64,000 bases of DNA, taken from Brachynemurus nebulosus. Taxonomy: Eukaryota > Arthropoda > Insecta > Neuroptera > Myrmeleontidae. Both the position numbers and the translations under genes were made by a program. The stretch is from positions 47,448,954-47,512,953 of the forward strand of contig JAPWDM010000005.1 of NCBI GenBank assembly GCA_035578155.1, written 5' to 3'. Shown here piece by piece: positions 13,701-25,921 of the stretch. A model generated the notes under the pieces. That model was not told the origin of the DNA. It did no database searches and worked only from the letters and a program-made list of their open reading frames with translations. The first letter of the stretch is position 1; each line of letters begins with the position of its first letter.

Positions 13701-16700
13701 CAATATAGGGGAAAAGGTAATAAAAAGATCAAGTAAGAAAGGGAATGACTTAGAAAGCACCTTAAATTTACATTATATTAAAAACTGTTCTATCATTTAA
13801 ACATATTTAAAAGAACTAACTTACAGAATAAGAACAGGTTTGCGTTATTGGTTGATGCATTAGACGTCATTTTGTATTTTCAAGACAATCGACAAAACAT
13901 AAATGAAGACAGAAACATTAATAAATAAATTGTAAGCACATTATTTACGTTTTACTGTACTTAGAAAATTAAAAAAAAATAAAATAAAGACATTAGTTTT
14001 GTTCAGAATTTGAAAAAATTAAGTGCTCTCTATATTTTCTTGTTTTCACTTCTCTAATTCGTTAAAACCGTGGCTTACCGACCTTATACTCACTGAAAAC
14101 GAACGATTCGTTGTTATTTAATAAAATTAATTTCTACAAATACATTAATTTGTGAACGAAAACTTTAAATGTGTTTTTTAAGAAACTACGTTTTCCAAAT
14201 CCATGTGGGCAATAACTTTGTACCAGACGACCAGTTTTTTTTTTTTTTTTTTAAAGAAATTGAATCTCGATTACGTTATTTATATTCTTACATGATAAAA
14301 GACCCAGAAAAACACCTTATTTTTAATACAATATTAGCTGATAGTTTCAAGAAGTCGACAGCACGTAATAATGTTGCATAGACGGTAACGTTCTTTTTGA
14401 ATTTGAGTATTATTGTGTGCCAATGCAAACATTTTAATTGGTATGCACACGCATAATCGCACACCTTAGAGGGCACACTGATTAGAACTGTGATTCAGGT
14501 TTTTATTTAAGATGGTCCTCTTACCCCACTTTCCCCTAATTAGTATTTATGATATTATTTTAAGTGTGTAGTCAGTGTAAATTAAATTAACATTATTATA
14601 CATCAGGTTATAACTCCTGAAAATTTGATCACGTATTTTCGAAGATTTATTCCAAAAGAATAAATATGATTCCCTTAAATATAGTTAATTCCCTTGAGAA
14701 TGGAACTACCAATTATACCTATACAGTATAGGTGAACCACAGTATACACTATGCTTGTATGAATTTTTCGATCATCTGTATCATAAACATCGATTGCAAT
14801 GCAATATAACGAAATATCTGCATTATAATAAAAACAGTTCAACAAACCAGCATCATTAAAGTCATTTCGATTCAACGATATAAAATATAGGTTAGGAACC
14901 GACCGTCAAAAATATCGGGGTATCTACATATTTTCTCAAAGCTGATTTTTAAAATAATTTCTAGAATAAATGTTTCAAAAGTTATAAAATTAAATTTTTG
15001 AGATTGTTTGACGTAGAAAGTTAAAATTTACTACCGTAATAAAAAATGGGGGTCCAATAAAAAGTTGAATTTTGTTTATTTAAATTTACTTTTTATTTAG
15101 GTTTATTTAATTATTTAAAAGAAAAAATGTAAATATGTACGACATTATGGCGGTTGACAATCAAAATTACCAGGAATTTAATACAAAAAAATTCATTTTT
15201 TTTTTATTATATGCTAGCTTTCAGACATACATACATATAACCCAAAAACATAACCCTACTTTTGAGACAATCAAGTAAAAACTTATTGCACGGAACATTA
15301 TTTGCGCAAGTACAACTTGCACTTGATCTTAGTTGCTTAGGCGAAATACTCAGTTCATCAAGCAATCCTACCTACATCATTCGATAGCTAGTAGTCCCTA
15401 CATTTTCCCAGAATTTAAACTTTCATGAAACCGATATCTTGTTTCCACTTCGGCACCAGGTTTTCCCAGGCAACCAAGGTATTTTGTTTATTATCACGTT
15501 GAATACTATTTTCTAAAAATATTAGCTTTTGGAAAATATCCTAACATTTTTGACGATTACTTCTTGTACCAATAAATTATTCTTTCTATAGTTATGTTCT
15601 TCATTCTCTTCATCCTCATTCACTTGTACACCCCGAATTACAGTATCGTACAATCTGATGTTGAAACCGACATAAATATGTACAGATGAAAGGCTTGTAT
15701 TGTTTACAAAAATATACATTTTAATATTAAATCATGGCTTGTCATATGCATACATTGTACACTGATCTACATGATATTATTATGAGTATTATGACTATAA
15801 TAAAATATAAAAATTTTATACATCACGTTTAAAAAAAATGTAGAAAAAGTAATATTAATTTCAAATCGAAAATGTTGCGTTAGCCAACTTTACTTATTGA
15901 GAGAAACTTTACCACTTTGTGTTAAAAAAAATTAATGGCTCATAATTTCCGTGGCATTGTCTTAATGTCAGGGATATTTTTAACAAAATATTAACATTAT
16001 ATAAATTTTTCTGGCATCTGCAGTCACGATTTCTTCAAATCATTAATTTTTTCATGTGACAGTTTAGTGTTTTCAACGAGTCTGTAAAGTTTAGCTGATA
16101 TTTCAAGTAGGTAATTTTATCATATGAAAAACTAAATAATCTCATAAGTATCTTAAATTATTTTTAGATTTATTTAATTCGCACATTATTGAATAATTCG
16201 TTTAAGTAGTGGTTACTGTAAGTTAGACAAAGTTACGGTACGATACGCCTTAATGCAAACGGTAATAACATTGCATTTTAAAGTAAATATCTAGTAACTG
16301 TCCCAACTGCTCGAAATTTCTAATCGACTACGTAGATTAGAACACACAAGATATTATTTGGAATTAATAACAATGTGTGAACAACAGTGGTATATTTAAG
16401 AATTTCACAATACCTTTGCTATTTTAGTAAAAAAAACATAGGTAGGCAAAGTTATTAATTCGTTAAGATCTTAACCAGTTACTTTTTCTGACTAATTATT
16501 TAAAGTCTCGAAAAAATTTATTTATGAATTAGATAAAATGTTTTTATCATTTTATTTCATTAAAATAGTTAAATATAACAAAGTTATTTTTGTCTCCACT
16601 TTATTTAAATTTGAATCGAAAATTTAGGCAATGTTGGCTGATTTTACGGTATTTATTAAAATTCAAAAATGATGAAAGTTTTAAAGCAGCTGACAATTTT

Positions 16701-17035
16701 GGCTACCTAAACAAAACGAATGTTCATTGTAAAACAAATGTATCGTGTAGCGGAACATTTAGAATTCATCATCATTTCCATATACCATAGTATTTAATAA
16801 CAAAAATGTCTTTAATCGTTTGTTTGTTTTTTTTTTTTTTATTTCGTTTTTAATATTCATTTTTTTGCACATGTGTATGACATGTTTATAAAAATATCAC
16901 ATACACTCCGTTTTTAATGAATGACATGCTTTTCCGGCAAATACACAACGTAATAATGTGAAAGTAATACATAATATGTACAGTGATGGAGAAAAAAGAA
17001 TTGTTATACTAATCGAAAAAATTTATATATATAGG

Positions 17036-17119
<84 letters not shown>

Positions 17120-20100
17120 CAAAACTGACTGACTGATCGATCAACGCACAGCCCAAACCGCTGGGCCTAGAAACGTGAAATTTTGAACAGGGGATGAAAA
17201 TTTTCATGGAAATCTGTAATTTTTTGAGTTAGAAATATGTAAATTGGTGTTCGGTTACTGCCTTGAAAATAAAAGCTTCAGTTCTTTTAAAAATTAACCC
17301 CTGGGGGAGGGGGGAATGAAACAGAGGAAGAAATTTTAAATGGAAGTCTGTCATTTTTACAATTAGAAATGTGGAAACTGATATGGTATGGTATGCTGGT
17401 GATTTTAAAATTTTGAAATTGTTAAAAAATTCATTTTTTAACGTTTTAATTCTAATCCTAATCTTAACTAATATTATAAATGGGAAATTGAGTTTGTTTG
17501 TTTGTTTGACTGGCTTTCACGCCTCAACAGCTTAATCAGTCAACTTGAATTTTTGCACAGACATAGCTTGGGAGACGGAGATGGTTATAGATCATCTTTT
17601 AATTCGGGAAAATGTTTCATTCCCGAGGGAAAATCTATAGAATAGTTGACCATTAAAAAGTGGATTATTGGTTTAAAACTTTGTATATTGTTGACAAAGG
17701 GGATGGAAAAGAACACAGGCGACTTTTTACCCTGGGAAAACAGCTCTGTGTTTTTGTAACATATTTCAACAAAATTTTACATTAGCGTAGTCACGAGGAA
17801 GTAACATTTGCACACCAATGTAAATCTACTACCTGTCCATTTTCTGCCTTCGGTTATCATCTATCTTCGGTTTACGCAGGCATAAAAGTGTCTGCAAGTA
17901 ACTGAAATAATTTGAAAGTAATTATTGAAATAATTTCAAAATGACATTTTTTTGCAGTCAAATGACAATATCTTTTTTTCTAAAGTAAAGCGAAGCAAAT
18001 TTAAACCTTTTTAAAAACTACAATAAATGAGCAATCTTTGAACATAACTTGCCCGGGTACGGTGGTACATCTCTTTTACAGCATAAAGAGTCAAACTTAG
18101 CCCATAAAAAAAATTATTTATGAATCAGCATAAAAGATTTATTTTTTCCAAGATTATAGGTATATTACCCTTACTTTAGATTCTGATCTACAAAAGGACT
18201 CTTCAGGGTTGCGTGATAAAAATTAGAGTTCAAAAAATCTAGTCTTGCAGCTGTGGTACTCGAAAATCTGATCAAAATTGTCGATCTTCCCGAAATTCAT
18301 AAAAGTGTCAATATCTTGAAAACCAGCGATATTTTACCAGACAATATTTTGATATTCTGGTCAGGCATGAGCTGGTTTATTATCCCTCCAAGGGATATCG
18401 TTGACTTTTTGGACACCCTGTATATGTGGAGTGAATATTCAAAACGTGTTTTGAATATTCACTCCACAGTTACCAAAATGTTGGAAAATTACCAAAAACT
18501 AATCAACGTATTATTTAAGGGTTTGTATTGCTCAGGTTTTGTTATTCTTATAGATTACATGATTTGAAGTACAAATAAGATTGATTTTTCGTTAAAATGT
18601 TTTCTTTTATCAAGAAAAATGCTTATTGGACACAACAGTTTTTGAACAGACGGATTGGGCAAAACATATTTTGATTTATTTAGTCGTGGATAAAACACAC
18701 CCAAACAATGCATCTAATTAAACTAATTGAAAAATCTTCCATCACTAACGTTAATATCTAAATCTTTTTAATAAAATATCAAACATAATTAGGGTAAAAG
18801 ACCCCATTGTCGATCGGGGTTATAAGTCCGATCAGTTTTGACATTTATATTTTAATGAAGTTATTTCTGAAAGAAACCTTTGATAAAAAAAATTATTGTT
18901 AATACAATGATTATTTTTCAATTTAAATTCACATCACATTTAATGTCTCCTCACTTAATTTAAGAAATACATATATATATATAACAATTTTTGTTGAATT
19001 CATGAATTTTTAATATGGTGGATGATCATTTTTCAAAACACATGGGTTATAAATTGTAACATTTTTCACCGAATTTTTAAAGTTATTAGCATAATAAAAG
19101 TATACAAATAATTGTTATTAGTCCACTTAAGAGATTAGGATAGCTGAATTAAATTTTATATGTGTTAAATATTATTTGTATGACTGATTCTTGTTGGGAT
19201 CCAAGTTTTCGAGTTGGGTATTTTGAGAATCACACAGATATTCCATATCTATTTTATAAACATTTTTGACGTCATCTATCGTCAATTTAACTGTTTAAAA
19301 ATTCACAATGGCGTATAGGTAAGTTAGAATCATGTCACAATGTACACAATGTTTCTTAAAGCAAAATTATAGATGGCGAAAGAAAATACAGTATTTTAGT
19401 GGTTTATTTTATCGAATATTTAAACCCTTCTGTAATTGCTGCTATGTTTCACAAGGTGTCATTCTGTGATACTCTCTGACACAGACTGACCTCTTGTAGT
19501 GGATAGAGTGTCAAAGTGACTGAAAGAGAATGGTTCAAATATTCGATAGTATAAGGTTTACTACTGTACTGATGTACATTAGTAATCGGACTAATCAGTG
19601 ATTTTTGATAGGGGTAAGTGTATTGATCTTTCAATGGAGGTTAATATTTTCTGTATGCTTTTTAATAGACGTCAACAAATTATAAAACAAAATCATTAAT
19701 AAATCAAAATTTTTGGGTTATATTTTCTTAAAAACATATCTATTGGATTAAAAAAACTTGGTTTCATACTTATTAAGAAAAAAAAAATGGGTGTTTTGTT
19801 TATTTTTTAATTTTTTTAAGCTAATTTAATGATACAGCTAAAAATAGTGATCGGTCATCGGGTCTCTTACCCTATAGGTTATTTTCATATATGTACAATA
19901 ACATTGTTAACTACTTAACACATCACTTCTATGTACATAACCCAGTGAGAACATGTAGTTGGCTGATTCCCATTGGTCATTGGACAAAACATTGTTTGAA
20001 TCAAACATGGTTATATAAACAACGCGGTTTGAATAAATTCATCATTTTCTTTCTTAATTGCAATGGGATAAAAAAATTTTACGATATTTGAATTGACTAG

Positions 20101-23100
20101 TCCGATAGAAAACAGTGAGACGCATCATATGATGTGGCTAACTCAATTTTGAATTTTTGTGGCAAAACAGTTTTTGAATATTCACTCCACATATGCATAT
20201 ATATTTTTTACAAAAACTTAAATTTTTTCTAGTGTGATTATTGTTTTGTCCATTATTGTACTTGCATATTGAATCCAAATGAGTATTTTATCTTCATTTT
20301 TTCCGTTTTTACAAATATGCAGTTTATGAATAGAGATTGGGAAAAAATCGTACATTTTGAATTGAAATTTGTGAAATGGACAAAAAAAGTGGTCTTCAGT
20401 ATCCAAAAATTGACTGAGTTCTACGGATCTCGTTAGACAGATTCGACGGATTTGATCCTGAATTTAGAACATTAACACAAAATAAAAATCCATTTAAAAA
20501 TGAAGCAGTTAGCCTTTGAAATGATCAGTTCTGCTAATTAATGTTTAGTTATCCGCCAGTTTTAAAGGATTTGATCCGTATGAATTAGATCCTTCGATTC
20601 TATGAACATTCAAGAGCTATAAACTATTAAAAGAAGGAATGATTAAATTCAAACTTAAGGGGCATTGACAGAGGGGACAAAAAAGAACGTAGACTACTTT
20701 TTTGATTCCCGTGAGAGAACTTTTTTAAATTTAACTTGATGTTATAATTTCAAATATCACGCCAACAAAGCCGTGGATAAAATAGTAGTTAAAATACAAT
20801 TTGGTCATCCCTGATATTGTTGTGTGTACAATATTGCATTTTGTTTTTACATGATATTTCATCTAAAAAAAAATTTTCAGTGCACTTCTAGGAAACATAT
20901 TTTGTAACAGATTCCCAGTAATCTTAATTAATACATAATTGTTGTCTTTTAATGTGTTTCTTTTTTATTGTTTAATTAGATACATACAAAAAATAAACTT
21001 GTTTGTTTTATTTTAAAAAAAATGGAAATTAAAAAAAATTGAGAATTTTAAAATTTATAATTTTAGGCTGAACTAGTAAATTTACGTGCAGAACTAATAG
21101 ATGCTAAAGCGAAAAAAGAATGCCTAGAACAAGAATTGCGAACTGTGTTGCTTGAATTACACGCTGCACAATTAGCCAATAAACTCCCGCCAAATCAAAA
21201 TAGTGAAAAAAATCCAGCGGGTCTACCGAGTAGTACGACGATTGAACCACAGGAAATTTGTCGAATTCGAAAAAAATTACAAGAGGAACTGGAAAAATCA
21301 CCCGGTCATAAATCAAATTCGAATTTGGACGATGATGAGAAAATTTCAATTACCCACCAATTGGCACAACTTCGACACGAAAACGCTCAATTGCAAAGTG
21401 AAAATACCGCGCTACGAAATTCTATTTTAGCACTGCACAGTGAAGTGTACGGGGCCCGACTGGCGGCTAAATATTTAGATAAAGAATTAGCGGGTAGAAT
21501 TCAACAATTACAGCTATTAGGTAAGTTTCTTTTGGGACTATTTTGCTGAAATTTTGCAAATTGTGTTTGGGTGTTTTAGGAAAAGAAATGCGTGGCGACT
21601 TAAGGGATAAATTATGGCGCCAGTTGGAATCAGAAATTCTTTTACAACGTCATAAAACGGTGGTGCGAGCTTGCAGGAGAAATAATCATTCGTATGCGAA
21701 TGGGACATGCCAAAAATCTGATGCCAATAGTATAGTTCCTACACCTGATCAAGGATTGAGCGACACACGCTTAGTTACAGTTAAACGAAGTCACGGTCAA
21801 GGCTTAGGTATCAGTATTACTGTAAGTTTTCTTTGACAACCCAAATTTAATTTCCAAGCTTTTACAAAAAAATTATTTTTGAATAGGGTGGTCGAGAACA
21901 TGGTGTTCCAATTTTAATATCCGAGCTTGAACCTAACGGTCCAGCTGCTCTCTCTGGCCAGTTGTATATTGGTGACGCCATTCTGTCAGTAAATGGTATC
22001 GATTTGAAACAGGCGTGCCATAAAGAGGCAGTCCATGTGCTTCAGCAACAAACTGGCGATTGCCATCTAATGGTGCAATATATTGCAGCCGAGGATAGTG
22101 ATACAAATTCGTTAAGTGAAGATGGATACAATTTCCAGTAAGTATTCTTTAGAATCCTTGAAAATCTTAATTTTTACAAAATATTTTTCTTGATAGATAT
22201 CGTTTCTTTGATACTGAAGTCTGTGATTCAAACGACGCAATTAGTTTACATCCGTTACAACATGGCACTGGTGCTATGGCCAATACGCCTACAGCACCCA
22301 GAACACCGGATATCAATGAACAGAGCCGGTGAGTGTTCTTTTGGGCGATAGTGTGTGCATGTAATTAATTACTTATGTACCAAATTTATTCCAATTTCTG
22401 TGGACTTTAGGTCGAATCTATGTGATATTATGTAGCCGTGAGAGTTCAGTAGTCAGTGTGTTTATTTTTACGAATTTTGTCGAAAAAAAAAAAATACCAA
22501 ATCATTTTAGAATTAAGTCTGCAAATTCCAATTTACTTTTTATTGAAAAACTTACATTCCTAATTGAACAAAATCTTTATTTTCGTATTGAGTGCAATAT
22601 TTTTGATGGTGTAAAAAGTAAAATGGAGTCAGAACTAATTGTGAATTTTGACTGTTCTTTTATTTATGTATTTCCTGTTATCTTTTTTTTGTAAATATTT
22701 TTAAATTATTTAATTTTTTTTTGTACAGAGCACCTTTTATGTAATTCTGATTAGTTATTGTAATCATTTTTTTGATTAATTTATAAATACATTTTAAATT
22801 TTACTTTTTTTTTATTTACTTTATTTTTATTTATTTATTAATTTTTGTTTTCTTTTAGTTTTGATAAAATTTTGGTGAGTATAATTATTGTTTTTATTTG
22901 AATTTTAGTTTTTAGTTATTTACTTACTGATGGCTTTCTGACGCAACCTCGTATCTCAACAACTTTAAAAATTTTTCATTATTTCTATAAGATACAAGGC
23001 TATAATCTCAATTTATGCATTATAAGGAGTCGCGCTAACTTTCTTTTATTAGTTAAAAATTGTTCAGTTTCTTTTTAGAGTTTGTTTTTAGACTGTTTTA

Positions 23101-25554
23101 AACTATTTCATAAACTAATGAAGATGCATTTTTACAACTGTAATTATTGAAATTACTGTGATACAAATTTGCATTTTTTAAAGTAATTTATACAAGGAAT
23201 TTTCGAACAGATGATAAATAGAAAATCAATAAAAGTCACTTATGACCTTGCATTAGAAAACCATCGATATTTATATTGAAATGCAAAACTGTAGCTTATA
23301 GTCTTTCTAACATAAATATTCCTGTTTGTTTCACTTACTGGGCTTGCATCAACGCTTTTTTGCTTTACGTTGACTTAATACATTCCATTTAATAAAAAAA
23401 TTTCACTTTAGGAATAATTCTGATGACAATATGAGCTGCCCGAACAGTCCACCAACTCAGTTAGGACCACAATTATTAACATCAAATGAAAATAATATTA
23501 TTCAATCGATAAAGTCACCAATTCGACAAATTTCCGCAAATACCACCGAAAATCCCGAAGAAAATATTAGCAGTAACCAAAATTCGTCCAATCTCAATAT
23601 AAATAATCAATCTCTGGATAATCTTACAGAAAATTTGACGAATTCTAATAACAACTTCAATCGAAATAGTAACGAACTATCCAGCAAGGTGGATAATGAG
23701 AATATTAAAGACGATATCGAAAACAGTAATATCCCCCAGGCAGCAGAAATGGAGACGGAAATCAAAAGTAATATTAATGAAGACGTTGAAAATAATTTGT
23801 TTGGTAATTTTTCAAATTGTAACAATAATGAGCCAACTATTATCCCGTCCCAGGAAGCGACAGAACACGAACAGTTTTTTGAGAATAATCGTACAATCAT
23901 CCAAATTGAGGAATCACCACCGGATATTAAAAACACTCTGATTGATGAATCGAATTTAGAGTTTGACACGAATTTAAACATCTCTACAAATTCCCTATTA
24001 TACACCACTGAAAGTGATAACGCCAGTTCACCAATTCAAACTAGCACCGATAATTTCCTCTCTTCAGATATTGTTTCCAATCATTCAGATTCGCCGAAAA
24101 GTTCCGCCAAAAGTACCACTCAAAAAACTGCATTTGTTGTGAAAAATTTCAAAACGGAATTGTACGAACCGAAAGTGTACCGAAATAATATTGTTGAATT
24201 TACCGAGAAAAAAATTGACCAACCTTCAATATATCCCTTGGACACATTTCAAAGTTCAATACTGGACTCACCGCCGGACATTCCATCCAAAAATTTTTGC
24301 GATAATGACTCAACGACCAGCGATTACGTTACTGATACTGTGTTAGGCCTGTTCGAAAATATCACAGCTGGTATGCTAAGCGACAAATTAGATTACGCAG
24401 CTGGCAAAGAAATGTCGGATATTGAAAAAACACATTTAACAAACCTCTTAGAATTACAAAAATTTCAAGAATTTTGTAAGAATGATGAGGCGAAACATTA
24501 CTCCTCGAATTCGGAATCATTTTCAAATAATTCACCCAAGAGTGGGCAAAGTTTCAATGCAAGTTGTCTGAATGAATCTTACGAAAGTTCCCCAGTCCAT
24601 CATCAGTACACGGATATCTTACGAAAAAACACAAGAAAATTGAAAAATCGCAAAAGTCATGGCGTAAAGACGTTACAGTCGATCTTTCGATCTAACGATT
24701 ATTTGTCAAGTGATATTTCAAGTGCTAATTCCGATTTTAACGACGAAGTTAACGATCTCGGTAACAAATTACCAATGTTAAGTGCCCGTAACTTCAGCCC
24801 TGTTACTACAAATACAAAAGTACTGAAAAAGTCATTGAAACATATAAAAAATTACCCGAAAACGTCCTCTGACGAGAAGAGTTCACCTGAATTAGAAAAA
24901 CCAATATCGTTCACTAATTACTACGAAAAACCTCAACGCAAAATTGAACAAGAAGAAATTCTCAAACCTTTCCCCTCGAAAAAAGTAGAATACACTCCAG
25001 AATTTGATCAAAATATCCACGCGTTCTTAACGGAAACGTTTGCAAAAGGCGAAATCCAATTACCAAATTTGAAAATAATCAACAGTGTACAACGAGTGAG
25101 AGAAAAACCACCCACGAACACAAAACCAATTCAAAATTTTCCAGACACTCCCTTACCAAAACTTGACAAACCATGGAAATCACTGACTCAAAATGAAAAA
25201 CCAAAACTCCCCGCAACAAGTAAAGCAAACACTCAAATACCCGGCTGTACAAATTATGTGGAAGGTTTTTTGAATAGCATTGACCAACGCTTAAACCACC
25301 CACTGAGTCCCGAAAGTGAATATTCTGACGACAATGCAACCGCTGAATTGGTCCAGTATGGACGCAATTTAAAAATTGTCAACCAGGATTTAATATCGTT
25401 CCATGAGGATGAAAAAAATACAGATCCGGTCTATATCGATGAGAAACGGCTCAAAGAAAACAAGGAAAAACTATTGGAACGATATGTTCGCGCAAATCAG
25501 AACCTTTTAAATTTAGAAGGTAATGGTGATCCAGATTTTGGGACACCAGTTTAA
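7779..25554 (+). CDS. GOPC: GOPC/PIST: Golgi-associated PDZ and coiled-coil protein, with a long extra C-terminal tail (seven exons)
   Basis: Exons are 7779-7890, 8218-8345, 21067-21520, 21580-21821, 21887-22137, 22197-22328 and 23412-25554; phases all match and give 1,153 residues. The order fits animal GOPC: FRWLDILEKEFD near the N-terminus, CNARHKMTALSSCFAQLTHKAQ at 55-75, a coiled coil to about residue 230 ending in the strongly conserved VYGARLAAKYLDKELAGRIQ, then RHKTVVRACR, and a PDZ domain at about 296-378 with carboxylate-binding loop GLGI (306-309) and HGVPILISE. Known role: a peripheral trans-Golgi protein; the coiled coil binds golgins, Rab/ARL proteins and syntaxin-6, and the PDZ domain sorts membrane cargo between plasma membrane and lysosome. 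Vertebrate GOPC ends about 80 residues after the PDZ; here exon 7 adds 714 Asn/Ser/Glu-rich residues. ATG at 7779 is the first in frame; a second at codon 9 is closer to the usual N-terminus. The second intron (12.7 kb) houses an antisense gene. AATAAA lies at 25827. Confidence 0.9.
8454..8459 (-). terminator. Poly(A) signal AATAAA of the nested secreted gene
   Basis: Minus-strand AATAAA about 52 nt after the TAG stop of the nested gene, leaving a very short 3' UTR before GOPC exon 2. Confidence 0.45.
8511..13177 (-). CDS. Secreted coiled-coil glycoprotein, nested antisense in GOPC intron 2 (seven exons)
   Basis: Reading on the minus strand the exons are 13177-13076, 10581-10327, 10250-10080, 10018-9886, 9825-9612, 9549-9285 and 9044-8511. 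All borders are GT/AG and phases close to one 557-codon frame ending in TAG. Residues 1-23 form a clear signal peptide (NRLFVLFCLLSVVEC), followed at once by an N-glycosylation sequon (NVT). Residues 35 to about 300 are heptad-rich coiled coil (for example RLQTIEKIERKVDNLNTRI). The last exon has a further helix (KLIKFIEEN, KIEKLEKHIENIHAIL) and then a Ser/Asp/Asn-rich acidic tail with four sequons (NET, NGT, NST, NYS). I do not recognise the family; the architecture is like the N-terminal part of secreted fibrinogen-related or laminin-like proteins, but no fibrinogen domain follows. The first intron is 2.5 kb and the others are short. A minus-strand AATAAA at 8454-8459 ends it about 110 bp from GOPC exon 2. 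Confidence 0.82.
10582..13075. other. First intron of the nested secreted gene
   Basis: Non-coding on both strands as far as I can see. A short element with similar inverted ends (TCCATTTAGGAAA... and TTTCTAAATGGA) lies at about 12628-12770. Confidence 0.45.
17038..17114. repeat. (TA)n microsatellite
   Basis: About 77 bp of uninterrupted TA. It is followed by a conserved-looking repeat end (AAAATCAAAACTGACTGACT...), so the tract is probably the edge of a dispersed element. Confidence 0.95.
17465..17780. repeat. Dispersed element fragment with TTTG repeats
   Basis: Contains ATTATAAATGGGAAA, three TTTG units, GCTTTCACGCC and ACTTTTTACCCTGGGAA. A related piece (AAGAACGTAGACTACTTTTT) is at about 20668. 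This kind of sequence is widespread in arthropod genomes; I cannot name the family. Confidence 0.4.
18425..18468. repeat. Perfect hairpin with 21-bp arms and a 2-nt loop
   Basis: GTGGAGTGAATATTCAAAAC is followed, after GT, by its exact reverse complement; TG and CA extend the stem to 21 bp. The same sequence recurs as a single arm at 20170-20194. Confidence 0.95.
18792..19872. mobile_element. 1.08-kb TA-flanked element with GGGTAAAAGACCC ends
   Basis: The left end GGGTAAAAGACCC faces GGGTCTCTTACCC at the right, each flanked by TA. The interior shows no transposase. It shares end type with the element at 56669-57529. Confidence 0.65.
22329..23411 (+). other. GOPC intron 6, with possible alternative 3' ends
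   Basis: If the intron is retained, the codon split by the donor becomes CGG and the next is TGA, ending the protein at residue 440, close to vertebrate GOPC length. A 16-nt candidate microexon (22859-22874) lies inside, with an acceptor TTTTCTTTTAG and a donor G/GTGAGT. No other structure was seen. Confidence 0.45.
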
Positions 25555-25826
25555 TATTTAGACATAAGTTTTCTTTAAGAAATTTTTATTTATTTATTTA
25601 TTTCATTGTTATTTTTGTTAAAATTTTCGACAGTTTTTGTCAAAACGTGTTTTAAAATGGTATAATTTATTGCACAGGTCTGTGTTTGTAATATGATATT
25701 ACTAACAAAGATTTTCCAAAATTTTGAAAAGTAGTTCAAAGTAGTGTTGTTTGTAAACTTTTATAGTTAGGCAAAATAGATAAGTATTATTTAGCTCAAA
25801 ATTAAAATTTTGACAATCTTTGTTAA

Positions 25827-25832
25827 AATAAA
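25827..25832 (+). terminator. Poly(A) signal AATAAA of the long GOPC transcript
   Basis: First canonical hexamer after the GOPC stop (about 270 nt downstream), in T-rich sequence. Confidence 0.4.
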
Positions 25833-25921
25833 CTTTTCTATTTTAGTTCTCTATTCTTAGTCTTTTAATGAGACTTCTATACTGGAAGAACGTTGGCGTC
25901 AGAAGTGGGGATTTTTTTTAT

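Larger units (their letters stand above)
13178..21066. other. Rest of GOPC intron 2, upstream of the nested gene
   Basis: This stretch must contain the promoter of the nested minus-strand gene just above 13177. Otherwise it holds repeats: a (TA)n tract, relics of dispersed elements, a perfect 44-nt hairpin and a TA-flanked element. No coding exon was recognised. Confidence 0.5.

Noticed and set aside
17004..17207. ORF rich in Tyr-Ile repeats (also near 50326-50647 and 59507-59746)
   Set aside because: These are translations of (TA)n microsatellites.
18253..18567. 104-residue ORF on the + strand
   Set aside because: No recognisable motif; it runs through the perfect hairpin and repeat sequence ending GACACCCTGTAT.
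23607..25339. Minus-strand and second-frame ORFs over GOPC exon 7
   Set aside because: Shadows of the long open frame; no splice or motif support.
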